Shown here: positions 46,980 through 57,488 of the stretch, piece after piece
Layout: each line of letters opens with the position of its first letter
Numbering within the stretch: position 1 is the stretch's first letter
Source of the DNA: Ailanthus altissimus
Taxonomy: Eukaryota; Streptophyta; Magnoliopsida; Sapindales; Simaroubaceae
NCBI GenBank assembly: GCA_946807835.1
Contig: OX327684.1
Span: 16,268,501 to 16,332,500 of the forward strand
DNA length: 64,000 nucleotides
Direction: 5' to 3'
Program-made: the position numbers and the translations under genes
Notes under the pieces: model-generated
Seen by the model: the letters and a program-made list of their open reading frames with translations, nothing else
What the model was told of the DNA's origin: nothing
Database searches by the model: none

Positions 46980-47793
46980 GAGTCGAGATCCTAGGTTTCA
47001 CGACCCACGCTCAAAAAGCGAAGGATGACCTTGCTCTGTCCCGGGCTAAGACTCAGCGTGAGAGGAGGATCGCCAAGTAGGAGAGAAATATGGTAGATGA
47101 GACGAGGGCCAAACTCGAGGAGATAATGACCACCAGGGCTGAGGTAAAAAGCAGGTTGTCTGAGCTTGAGCACCAGAAATGGTTGGTCGAACAAACGATG
47201 ACAAACAATCTGGCGGTGGCAGGGGTTCTAATTGGTAAGTTGGCGCACTAAAACAAAGAACTTAAAATGCAACTTCGTGCCGCTCAAAGGGAGAGGGAGT
47301 TGGTTGAGCAGAGCCGGTCCTCTCTAATGGCCCAACTTGAGCAACAGCGTAACTAGTGGTCCGCTGGTAATGGGGAGGGCTTTTGTCAAGGCACGATGGA
47401 AGGATTTCATAGGTTCATCGTCTTTTTTGAAGAGCATTACCCAGAGATTAACCTCCAATGGCTGTGGTCCTTGGCAACTAGAGGCTCTTTCCATAAAGGG
47501 GAAACTTTCAAAGCCCACGATGACGACGCACCGGTGCCTACTGACGCTGGCGGCGATGAGCCCCCTTTAGCCGATGTGCCTACCCTTTTTGGGAGTGCTG
47601 CTATTGTGAGCGGTGGTGATGTTACCCCTCTTGCCGACCAAAGGTAAACTAGCGGCTCTGCCCCCGTTGAGCTACAAGGAATTGCAAATGTTTCTGCTAA
47701 CCTGCCCACTGTTGTAGCTCCTCCGGTAGGCAACGTTCCTGAGGCAGCTCCCGCCATGGACTTGGACATGCATGATTCCACTCTTATTGCCTG
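46980..47793 (+). pseudogene. Gypsy-B antisense ORF (aORF), coiled-coil end
   Basis: Plus-strand coding signal antisense to the element. It reads LALSRAKTQRERRIAK, a stop, ERNMVDETRAKLEEIMTTRAEVKSRLSELEHQ, EQTMTNNLAVAGVLIGKLAH, QLRAAQRERELVEQSRSSLMAQLEQQ (a long coiled coil), then MEGFHRFIVFFEEHYPEINLQWLWSLA and a Pro/Asp-rich tail ending DLDMHDSTLIA at 47793. This matches the C-terminal architecture of gypsy-type transposon aORF proteins (coiled coil followed by FMEGF....YPEI). Three stops interrupt it. Together with 42890-43387 it shows that both Tat elements carried an aORF. Confidence 0.72.
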
Positions 47794-48416
47794 AGTGAAT
47801 TCGTTTCTCCATAGCGCAGTTTGCTAAAATAGCAGTACCGCTTATAAAACATAGACTTTCAAAACGAAAACGTTAGTGATAATTGTCGTCCTAACTAACA
47901 TTTCACGAATGAGAACAGACTTATAATAAAATAGGTTGACCGATTTTTCGATCAGCTTTAGTCAGGACCGACTAGCAGTCAATCATTTTCAACTCATTAG
48001 TCGAATAGCTTTTCGTAAACGGCACGTTTGAGTGGATGTTTTTACTTGAACTGCAATTATAAGTAATTTAAAGTAAAAGCTACTTGGAGCATCTTGTAGC
48101 GGTGCCCTATTCAATTGAATAGCTGGGTCGCCCCTGGTGTGCATCGGTCGTTAGTGCAGTTCAAAGCGAGTACCCCGAACCATGTCAGATAAGGGACCCT
48201 TCAATACTTTTAGGGGATCGTATCGGTGTAATAACGCTGAACAGCGTGTTATGGGTGTTGTAGAAAGGCCACAGTGATACCGTGGAAAAGACACGGCCTA
48301 ACCTTCTTCAATAGACGCCACAGTATAACCCGTGGTAATATTGTGGAAGAGCCACAGCCCTCGCCCCATCGAGCCGTTCAGGTGTGATGCTGCAGAATGA
48401 GGGTAGAACCAATCAT
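47794..48416. other. Gypsy-B untranslated interior
   Basis: No recognised coding. About 48230-48380 has short repeats (cgtggaaaagacacgg, ttgtggaagagccacag) but no regular period. It leads into the 65-bp array. Confidence 0.5.
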
Positions 48417-48780
48417 AGTGATTTGCTCCGTGAGTGTCGAGCTGGTGATGGTGAAAATAGAATGAAAGTCGAACCGATCACAACGAATTGCTCTGCGAGC
48501 ATCGAGCTGGTGATGGTGAAAATAGAATGAAAGTCAAACCAATCATGGTGAATTGCTCCGCCAGTGTCGAGCCTGTGATGGTGAAAATAGAATGAAAGTA
48601 GAGCTGATCATGACGAATTGCTCTACGAGCATCGAGCCGATGATGGTGAAAATAGAACGAAAGTCGAATCGATCACTGCGAATTGCTCCGCGAGTGTCGA
48701 GTCAGTGATCGTGAAATAGAACGAAAGTTAAACCAATCACGGCGAATTGCTCCGTGAGCATCAAGCCGGTGATGGTGAAG
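48417..48780. repeat. 65-bp tandem repeat with dimeric 130-bp pattern
   Basis: Six units, the last one partial, starting at about 48417, 48482, 48547, 48612, 48677 and 48741. All have the form .aattgctc..cgag.rtcgag...gtgatggtgaaaatagaaygaaag. Odd units carry gtgtcgag, even units gcatcgag or gcatcaag, so the array is a higher-order repeat of two types. It lies in the 3' untranslated part of the element. Confidence 0.9.
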
Positions 48781-49425
48781 TGTTCCTCGAGACAGGGTGA
48801 TGCCTTGTTAAAAAATAAGGATGCCTTTGTGATGATGGCGTCGTGAGGATCCTAAGATGAGGCGTGGTATGCTATTTCAGGCGGTTCGATGCAAGACCTT
48901 TTGTCAAATAATCCGAGGGTGCCTGCTTTGGCAACTCATTTCATGTTCCAATCAATTTGCTCCTCGCGAATGTCCATGCAACAAGAAGAAGAGAAACAAG
49001 AGTTTTCATTTAAGCACGATGTTCATACAAGGAAGGGTTACAAACAAACTCTTAGAGATAATATTTTCTTAGCAGTTCGGAGTTCCATGGTTTTCTGACG
49101 ACTCGCCCATCTATTCCTTCAAGTTCGTATGCCCCTCTTATGCGCCTGGGGATCTTGTATGGCCCTTCTCAAGTGGGACTCAAGACTCCGTCTGTCTTCG
49201 AATCTCCTCTCGAGTTTCCCTCTCATGATTTCTTACTCTTAGTTGTTTGTCCCTAATTAACTCAGTCATGAGCTACCTTAGTTCCTCCATTTCATCCCTT
49301 AAGGTTCTCAACTCTGCCCTTATTTCATGGTACAGAGAGCTTTTTGTTCGAGGGAGAGGTCGGTTTGGGTTTGGGTTTTGCTCTCCGGCCATGTAATTCC
49401 TATTGGCGGATGATCGTTCAGCCAT
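48781..49425 (-). pseudogene. Gypsy-B GAG remnant
   Basis: Starts MAERSSANRNYMAGEQNPNPN at 49425, shortly after the primer site, followed by an acidic-basic helix (LYHEIRAELRTLRDEMEEL). It continues with RVRNHERETREEI and then fragments such as NPSLYEHRA. The gag core domain is not recognised. ORFs on the plus strand at 48857-49098 are shadows. Confidence 0.65.
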
Positions 49426-49487
49426 TCTGGAACGTTGCTTTTCCTGACAAATCTTTTTGCTCGATTTCCACAGACGATGCCAAAAAC

Positions 49488-50404
49488 TGTTAACTCAAAG
49501 AAATGGTTCCTCGGATCAACGAGTCTTAAATTTGTTGAGGAGGAATCAAGCTTTGGGCCTCATCTGGACTAGATTTATAAGTACAGATTTGGGTTTCCTG
49601 TTTCCTGCGAACTGTGGAGAGGGGCTTGCAATGACAACACGCACACAAGCTCAAAGGTGGTCTTGCCGGGGTATGTTCCGACGAAAACACTCCGATACTT
49701 AAGTCAGAAAATATAGTTTTTTCTCTCTTAAAAAATATGACAAAATCGGAATAAAATGTTCTTCGGGGGAGGGAGCAGATACTCTTTTTTCTTTTTTCTT
49801 CTTTTTATGTTATATGGGGATTTTTTCATCATCCTCTACCATGTCTCCCTCTTTTTCCTTTTATAGTGATAGCATTTCAGGGACTTTTTTAGGCTTTCCT
49901 CTGCAATATTTCTATCTTGCGCCAGATATTTCCTATTGTACTTCTGACACACGTCAGGTATCTTCATACTGCCCCCCGACATACGCTGAATATCTTTCCA
50001 CAGATTTTCTGTCCTCATTCTTACCCCGTGTCAAATGTCACTTTCTAATGTGTTAAGCATATTCTTTGGGTTTGTCTCCGTCAGCATTTTTGGTTCAAGC
50101 AAGGCTTATTTTGGTCGGCTCAAGTCAAATTTTGAACGACTCTCCCTTACTAGTTTGATATTGACGCAAAACTCCCATAACAAAGTTGCAGAATGTAGTC
50201 AGTACCTGCTCGGTCGTAATCGCATTAGAATTAGCATATGCTGAATAGGTTTCATCATTAGCCGACCAGATTCCCCACATCTGAACTGGTTCTATTGCTC
50301 TGTCGCATTTAGGCCCGTTGGCCATTAGTCCTGAGCCTGTCTTGGTTGAATTCTAGGCCCTTAGGCCTAAGAGCAAAAAGAAGGGGATTTTCTGGGGGGG
50401 AACA
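49488..50404 (-). repeat. Gypsy-B 5' LTR
   Basis: TGTTAACTC at 49488 to GGGGGGAACA at 50404; on the minus strand it begins TGTTCCCCCCC. Plus-strand ORFs 49457-49702, 49814-50056 and 50035-50244 are chance frames. Confidence 0.92.
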
Positions 50405-51090
50405 ATAACATTTATCGTAATTGAATTTAGATATATAACATATAACGTATTTGAAATTAGAATTAGAAGTGGAATTATAAAATTTAATGGAATTGAAATT
50501 GAAATTGGGTTTGCGATTTTGAATCATAATATTTAATGTAATTGAAATTAAAGTTGAAATCGAAATTATAACATTTAATGTAGTTGAAATTAAAATTGAA
50601 ATCAAAATTATAATATGTTACGGAATTAAAATTTAAATTAGATTTACGATTTGAAATAATAATATTTAACGTAATACAAATTGAAATTAGAATCAAAATT
50701 ATAACATTTAACGTAATTAAAATTAAAATTATAACATTTAAGATAATTAAAATTATAATTGAAATTGAAATTATAATTATAATTATAACATTTAATTTAT
50801 TTGAAATTGAAATTAGAATTAGAATTAAAATTAGAATTATAACCTTTAATGTAATTAAAATTAAAATTAAAATTATAACACTCAGCGTAGTTAAAATTAA
50901 AATTAGAATATGAATTATAATTATACATAATTATATTTAGATTTGAAATTATAATTATACATAATTACATTTAGAATTAAAATTAAAATTAGAATTAAAT
51001 TTAAATTAAAAATATAATAATTATGAATATAATTAAAATTTTAATTATATATTATTACATGTAATTGAAATTAGTATTAAAATTGAATCA
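50405..51090. repeat. AT-rich degenerate array inside CACTA, right block
   Basis: Continuation of the middle block after Gypsy-B, with the core ataacatttaatgtaattgaa repeated (for example near 50405, 50570, 50700, 50790, 50850). The minus-strand ORFs 50309-50605 and 50484-50696 (runs of Asn, Phe, Ile and Thr) are readings of the repeat. Confidence 0.8.
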
Positions 51091-53060
51091 ATTACAAAAT
51101 AAATTATAAATTTATCCTTCCATTGTGTCTTTTCTTGTGAGGAGATGAATGCCAATAAATTAATCATCTACAATTATAGTAAACCAAACTATAATCTTTA
51201 TCAGAAGTATTATTGGATAATTGATTTTGATATAGCATTATATTAATCATTTAAAAATTTAGCCACTTGAACAGGGGATATATTTTCCCAGAAGTGTGCA
51301 CAAAAGTCAAAACAACCAATAGTGGCTTAATATGTACGCCACTTCATCTTCTCTATTTCTTTTTGTTTTAACCAGCAACTCTCTCTATCTCTACAACCGC
51401 TTCAGATTTCGCATAAAATTTTTGTTAGATGTTAACTTTTATTTATTTTATAATTATTTATGATATTTTTTATTTGTCTTTTGAAGAAAAATAATGAAGC
51501 ATGAAATGTCTGCACATTAGTTAAATAAAAGCTTTCTTTTTATTTGTCTCTTGAAGAACATTCTTAGATTATTTATCTGTGTGTAATATATGTTGGGAAA
51601 ACTTCTATGGAAGAAAAATTTTGAATTTTTTAAACATTTTTTTTTTCTTCTTTTATCTACTCCCTTGTTGTGTTTTACTTGATATATATTTTTGTAATCT
51701 TCACGTCAACAATAGTAATATTTTTGTCCATTTTGTGATTACTATTTGGATTTGAAAAAATTAAAAAGAAATATTTATACCGCAAAGGAATTATAGAAAA
51801 ATTTTAAAATAATCTATATATTTATAAAGATGAATGAAAATTAACAATAATAAATAATATTCAAAAAATTATATAAATAAGTTCCCAAGTAAAAGATATT
51901 AAAATAATAAAATTTCACTTTGTTTAATATTTAGTCAAACAAGGGAAGATTAGACATTAATATGATGATAGATTTTATAATTATGACCAAGCGAATATAG
52001 TAAGTGCAAAGATAGAACTTAGAGATAGAATAACAGTTATAAAATGTATTCTTAATATAGACATAAATATATATATGAATTTTATAAATAGATTAAATTA
52101 AGTGTACAAACTAAAGATATAAGGGGAATGTCGAATATAAAAATGTTAGATAAATATCTTATTTTTGGAAAAACTTTATAGTAAGCATTGTGAAAAGTTT
52201 AGATTTAAAGGAGGTAGAATTACAAAATATTTTAAAAGTCAGCCAATGTTTTAAAATTCAATACATAGAAATGATAGTACAAAAGAAGCTTAGTTATAGG
52301 GAATTAAAGAGACTAGAGTGGAACCTACCAAATCTTGAAAGAAATCATGTTGTAGAAATATCATAAAAAAGAAAACTATATGCAGATTAAAAAAAAAACA
52401 TAGCCAATAAAAGATTCAATAACTATAGAGACTAAAAAATCAATAAAGAACTTACCACATTTAGTCATTGTCTCCAACAGATTTCATGTATTTTTTTATG
52501 TGGGTTTAGTTCAGACTTTGGATTTTATTTTATTTATTTTTAACTTTATACTCGCTGTTTATGTAAATGAATGATTTAATTATTAATATTATCTTATTGT
52601 AGGGTAACTAATTTTATATAATTTAATTTACCTTTTAAACAAAAGGTTGAACAATAAGCATTATTAAGTATTATGAGTTTTAGTAGTAAAGCATTATGTA
52701 ACTTGCATTACATGTAATAACCATACACCCGTGTGGGAAACGTTATCAAACTTGTGTTCTGATGTTGTCATATTTAGATGATGCTCCAGGTCACACGCTA
52801 GATACGTTTGTTGAATTGTCCCATTTTTGGACAGTTTGGGAATACATATTTCTATTTCGTTGATTGTTCACTCCATAAATATTTCATCTTCAAATATTTT
52901 GATAGCATTTTCTTTACCCTCTGAGTGCATATAGGACATATAATTAGCTTATTTGATTTTTATGGTGTTTTGACAAATGTAATTAGGTTGCAGTATACAC
53001 CTAGTTATTTAGTTGTCTTGTTTAAATATAAATAGTTTGATATCGACTCTAAAAAAAAAA
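51091..53060. other. CACTA interior without recognised coding
   Basis: About 2 kb of AT-rich DNA upstream of the transposase tail. No TNP2 core motif found. It may hold decayed introns of the transposase gene. Confidence 0.45.
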
Positions 53061-53450
53061 AAGAATAAGACAAGATTACTATCTTACTTTTATTAATGTC
53101 ACTCTATAATGAAAATCTTTTTATGCTTGCAACTCAAGCACGACAAGTAATGTATATTGTTGATCCTAAACTCAGTGAAGGGTGGAAGGTAATAGAGAAA
53201 GTGGAACATAAGGGTATAAAACATTCAAAAGAAGGTTGAGGAAGATGCTGAGAATGATGATGACGTATATAAACAAGAAGTGTTTAATAATATGAGTCAG
53301 TTGATCATAATATTCTGACAGTTTAACAAGACAATCTTGAAGAAGATTTATTTATTAGAGATTATATTGGTCCAACTATAGTTGATATTGAAATTGTGAA
53401 TACTAAAAGGAGGGTGGTAAATAATTTTTTAATTAATTTATATGTTAATG
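53061..53450 (+). pseudogene. CACTA transposase (TNP2 type) C-terminal remnant
   Basis: In one frame: FMLATQARQVMYIVDPKLSEGWKVIEKVEHKGI (about 53110-53220). This is the conserved tail of CACTA transposases (FILASQA.QVFY..D....W.VV....PR). It is followed by an acidic stretch EEDAENDDDVYKQE. A GT after about 53420 and an AG at about 53498 suggest an intron before the next exon. The catalytic core is missing. Confidence 0.72.
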
Positions 53451-53497
53451 TGATGAAGTTATTATTTTGTTAATATTTACTTTTATTATTTATAGGA

Positions 53498-53845
53498 GAA
53501 GATGAGCAACTTCAGGATGAGAGAACTATTAAGGGATGTAAACAACTTAGTAATGAGCATTTGTCTCAAGAGGTTTTTGAAAAGAAAAATACGTACTACT
53601 TGGGACTTGGAGTTAGGAACCAATCACGTTTACAGGAAACATCTAGTCAAAATGAATTAGCATTACGTAATGAGTTAGATGCAACAAATAATGAGTTAGA
53701 GGCAATAAAGATAGAATTGCAGCAGACCAAGACTATTGTGTAATTCCAACAGAGTACTATTGATTATTTATCTACCCGGCTTAAACAATTCAAGACTGTT
53801 ATTAGTATGATCCTTCTAAGTGATATACTTTCATTATTAAAGTAA
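53498..53845 (+). pseudogene. CACTA 3' exon, coiled-coil segment
   Basis: A frame with EDEQLQDERTIKGCKQLSNEHLSQEVFEKKNTYYLGLGVRNQSRLQETS, then ELALRNELDATNNELEAIKIELQQTKTIV and, after a stop, QSTIDYLSTRLKQF. It resembles the glycine/coiled-coil ends of Ptta/En/Spm plant transposase proteins. It could be the second product of the element (TNPA-like) or the end of TNP2. Confidence 0.55.
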
Positions 53846-54119
53846 TTTTCACAACCACCTCAGTCATGATTGTCAATCCATAGTTTTATTTTGTACTTTT
53901 TATGGATATTTTTATTTTGTACTTAAATTAGTCTATTATATTTTATTGACCTAATTAACATAATCAAGTATTATTATTTGTTCACATGTACTTTTGAATA
54001 ATTATAATATATATATATCTTTTTAAAATTATTTATAAAAAACTTTATAAATATATATTCATAATGAATTAAAATATATATAAATATAAAAGTTTAAATA
54101 CATTAATTATAATATATTT
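53846..54119. other. CACTA AT-rich spacer
   Basis: Sequence between the last exon and the right subterminal array. Only AT-rich sequence (atatatata runs); nothing else seen. Confidence 0.5.
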
Positions 54120-54576
54120 TAATAATATTTATTAAAATAATTTTGTGGTAAATATATTTAGCCACAAAAAATTTTGATTATGCATTAGAGAAATTTGTGG
54201 CTAAAAGAAATTTCGAAGCAAATAACTTTAGATAGTAACATATTTAGGTGTGAAACTTTCATGGCTAAATGATAAAATATTTAGCTATGAAATATTTTGT
54301 GGCTAAATAAAATATTTAGCTACAAGAACTTTTGTGGCCAAAAAGTAAAATATTTAACCACGAAATATTCATAGTTAAATAATATAGTAAGCCATAAAAT
54401 ATTAGTGGCTAAATAGCACATTTAGCCACAAAATTTTTGTGGTTGAATATATTCCACCACACACTATAAGAGATGAAAATTACCACGAAAGTTTTTGTGG
54501 CAAAAACATTTAGCCACAAAACTTATAGTTTTAACCACAAAAATTATTGTAGTTAAAAGTCAAATTTCTTATAGTG
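54120..54576. repeat. CACTA right subterminal repeat array and terminus
   Basis: About fifteen copies of tttagccac.aa / ttygtggctaaa in alternating orientation, then the terminal inverted repeat aaaagtcaaatttcttatagtg ending 54576. It mirrors 35197-35940. Confidence 0.88.
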
Positions 54577-54789
54577 AAAGTTTTCATCTTACATTACTTA
54601 TAAAGAGACAGGTAAAAATCCAAGAGGTATAAAATTATAACCTTTCATTTTTTTATATTAAATTAACGATAAATTCTTTAAATCGAATTAATAAAATTCA
54701 AATTTAATTAATAGTCTGAGCACATAACTAATATTATTATATTGGCTATTGAAAAAAAATTAATATTAGCATTAGTGCATGACAAAAAT

Positions 54790-55076
54790 ATCATACTAAA
54801 TCAAATCAAAAGTATAAAATAACTTTTAATAATAAAAAAATGTAAATAAAAACACTACTAAAGAAAACCCACTAAATAATAGAGTAATACCGACCCCCTT
54901 GCAAAGGGATCGGTATTACTCTGTTATTTTCAAAAACTCGTTTATACTAAGATCAAAATCTTATCTATTTATAGATAGGATTTCAATAGCAACTAAGTCT
55001 AGAGGGAAGTTATAAACATTACGTTCATGTATAACTTTCATACTAAGGTAGCACAGTTAATAATATTAGCCCAGGT
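54790..55076 (-). pseudogene. psbA: Plastid-derived fragment: psbA 3' end and downstream spacer
   Basis: Minus strand 55076-54961 encodes the C-terminus of photosystem II protein D1 with frameshifts: WANIINCA, then KVIHERNVYNFPLDLVAIE and a stop TAA at 54961-54963 (intact D1 has the similar MEVMHERNAHNFPLDLA). Downstream, a hairpin with 13-bp arms (54881-54893 and 54910-54922) and the surrounding sequence match the psbA-trnH spacer. D1 is a chloroplast gene, so this is a nuclear plastid insertion. It is too short and damaged to function. The left edge is approximate. Confidence 0.85.
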
Positions 55077-56345
55077 TTGTGCCAAATCAAAAGAAAATGG
55101 CAATTGTCTGAGTAGCAAATGAAAGTATAGAAGCTTGATCAGAAGAAATCGAATTAGAATCTTCAGAATTAGGACAAACATCTCAACCGAATTGGTACTA
55201 GAATAAATATTTGCAAGATTATCTTTATAGAGCCTTCGAAAGCATATGTAACATTCTTTTCTCCAGTCAAAAAGTCTTATACATGGGGAAAGAAAAGAAA
55301 ATAATCCTTATTGAAGAAGTCATGATGGATATTGATTGGACATGGAGATTTCTTAACCATCTAGTTATTTTTCAGCACCGAAGAAAGGGGATCTGGGAAG
55401 CCTAGTCCAATGATAATGAAAAGCAAGTAGCTAATAGGGACTTGCTTACAGAAGACTATTAAAGACAAAAAGCAAGACTAGACGATAGAGACCATATCCT
55501 TGTAGAAGGCGAAAAAATTGTGTTTGGAAAGAACTTGATTTTTCACTTAAGAGTTCTTCTCTTTCCTGGCATAGAAGCCCTTAGATGCTGTGCAACAACT
55601 CCTCTAGGGGTAGAAAAATAATGATTGGGATAACAGATCCAAAACTATGGAACTTAGGTGTGAGTCTTTTTGTCTAAATAGAGTAGATTTACTTTTTTTA
55701 TTTTTTTATTTACCATTAATGGTAAATAAAAATATAGTATTACCAGCTTGAATCGGCATATTTTGTTGTTTTATGCCCCATAACTATTCTTTGGCCAGGC
55801 TTGGAAAACATAGGAGAACAAGTATTAATAGCATACCAAAAATGCACTCCTTGTCATTAATAGTTTGCTTGCGGTAATTGGGGCCTCTTGAAAAAATCAA
55901 TGATTGTATCCTTGATGCACTTGCTAATACTAGTATATCTGAAAATTTTTAATTGGCTAATTATGAATAGCCCATGGACTATGGAACAAAGGATTATCCC
56001 GAACCTACACCGAGGTCCTGATGGTAATTCTCAAATATCACAAAATAAAATGTGATATGATGAGATAAAATGCAATAGGAACAAAGACACAGGGAACGAG
56101 TTATCTACTTTTAACAGTTAAAGCGAACCCTTTCATTTTAACATTCTCGAACAGTCGATTCTTTTTTTTTTTGTCTTTTCTTTCACTTTTTCGAATGAAA
56201 ACAAAAATAGAGAAATGTCTCATTCTAAGCTGGATTTCATTTATCTTGATTGTATTTTTCTCTTTAATTGCATTTTTCTTCTTATCCTTTCCTTAAGGAA
56301 GATCCTATATAACATAACAAAAAATAACTAAAATTGAAATTGATT
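55077..56345. other. Unidentified sequence, possibly organelle-derived
   Basis: Less AT-rich than its surroundings, with a 64-codon plus frame 55211-55405 that continues readably after a stop (DDRDHILVEGEKIVFGKN, 55475-55530; LLFPGIEALRCC). The composition and its position next to the psbA fragment suggest more plastid or mitochondrial DNA, but I could not assign it to a gene. Confidence 0.35.
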
Positions 56346-56399
56346 AAAATTAAATAATTAAATATTAATTTATTATTTTAAATATTAATTCATCAATAG

Positions 56400-57488
56400 T
56401 TTGTGACTCAAAATCAGCATTCATAATTTCAGTAGCTACTATAAATGAAAATACATTGTCGATAATTATTTCATTACGTTTTTACATTTTTCCCGTGTAA
56501 GTATAATTTGTACTATTTTTTTATTTTCAAAATCTTGTACCTCTATTGAGATTGATGTCTCTTTTGAGACTTTTGTTTCTTCAAGAACATGCATCTCTTC
56601 AGAGGCTTGTGTCTCTTCGGGGATTATTAAATCATCTAATATTAATGACTTAGAAAATATAGGTTTATTGGCTCAAGTATCATTTTCAACAAATTCTGAT
56701 TTTTTAATTTCTTCTTTTGTGGAACAATATCTTTTAAATCAAGTAGTTTACCACACTTTTGGTGTTCAATAGAAGATTTATTTGTTGCCATTTGATTAGA
56801 TTGTTCTACAGAAACAATCACCTAGGCTGATGTATTAGTAGCTAGTATGCATGACTTAATTACTTTTGATGCATCTATAAATGCACAAGGTAATTTATTT
56901 GTAATTCTTTGAAGATGAACAATCCTTCGCACCTCTTTTTACATTGATTTATGTAATAATGCAAATGAAATATAGTGATCATTTTTTAAGAAAGTTTATG
57001 TTTTACTTTACGAGGAAATTTTCTTTCTCTTAATGATGGGAATATTGTCTCTTCAAAATAGCAATCCACAAATTGTGCAGTAAATAAATCACCCATCAGG
57101 GGTTCAAGATATATTATAATAGGTTATGAGTTAAAACTAACATAAATCTCCAAACGACGTTGAGGTTCCATCTTAGTGAGTGTTGAGGTGCTATAAGTAC
57201 ATATATAGCATAACCAAAAATTTGGCAAATGGGATACATCAGGTTGATGACCAAGTACAAGTTATAATGGAGAATATTGATGATATACAATGGCCTTAAA
57301 ATGAATTAATGCCACAGCTTTCAAAATGGAGTGACCACATAAAGAAATTGGTAATTATGTGGGCATCAATAAAGTTCGGGCAATTACCTCGAGTTTTTTA
57401 ATTAAAGATTCTGCTAATCCACTTTATGTGTGAATATATGGCACTAGATGTTCTTATTGGAACTGGTGCTTACGTGTCATTTCAATAT
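56400..57488 (-). pseudogene. Copia-3 integrase C-terminal and linker
   Basis: Contains HTQSGLAESLIKKLEVIAR-like, then LPISLCGHSILKAVALI, PNFWLCYICTYSTSTLTKMEPQRRLEIYV, YLEPLMGDLFTAQFVDCYFEETIFPSL, NLPCAFIDASKVIKSCI, and finally SINYTYTGKMWKRNEIIIDNVFSFIVATEIMN. In copia elements this is followed directly by the RT start, which is found at 34560. There are few stops but frames shift. Confidence 0.82.

Larger units (their letters stand above)
45752..50404 (-). mobile_element. Gypsy-B, Tat-type Ty3/gypsy, deleted pol
   Basis: Minus-strand element with LTRs of equal length (45752-46668 and 49488-50404, 917 bp each) and target duplication ATAAC (45747-45751, 50405-50409). The primer site is the reverse complement of about 49463-49484 (TTTTTGGCATCGTCTGTGG). 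Interior is 2.8 kb: a GAG N-terminal remnant, a 65-bp tandem repeat, and an antisense coding region next to the 3' LTR. Protease, RT, RNaseH and integrase are all missing, so it is a large internal deletion derivative or a non-autonomous relative of Gypsy-A. Confidence 0.93.
35197..54576. mobile_element. CACTA (En/Spm-type) DNA transposon, 19.4 kb with nested elements
   Basis: Terminal inverted repeats: left TACTACAAGATATTTGACTTTT (35197; first C mutated to T), right, reversed, CACTATAAGAAATTTGACTTTT (ending 54576). Both ends carry several hundred bp of subterminal short repeats of TTTAGCCACGAA in alternating orientation, the binding-site pattern of CACTA elements. Remnants of the TNP2-type transposase C-terminus occur at 53100-53420. 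The expected 3-bp target duplication is not seen (ttt left, aaa right). Own sequence is about 7 kb; the remainder is Gypsy-A and Gypsy-B. The transposase is largely lost. Confidence 0.85.

Noticed and set aside
48417..48780. Regular 65-bp repeats considered as a CRISPR-like array
   Set aside because: Units are contiguous tandem copies with no variable spacers, inside a plant retrotransposon.
50309..50696. Minus ORFs made of Ile, Asn, Ser and Phe repeats
   Set aside because: Translations of the AT-rich array; no real protein.
44757..51310. Shared gtgcacaaaagtc at 44760 and 51297 as the two ends of a transposon
   Set aside because: Both are in the same orientation and only about 13 bp long, with no inverted ends or duplication.
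55211..55405. 64-codon plus ORF as a real gene
   Set aside because: No recognised domain, no exon signals, and it lies beside a plastid fragment in a pseudogene landscape.
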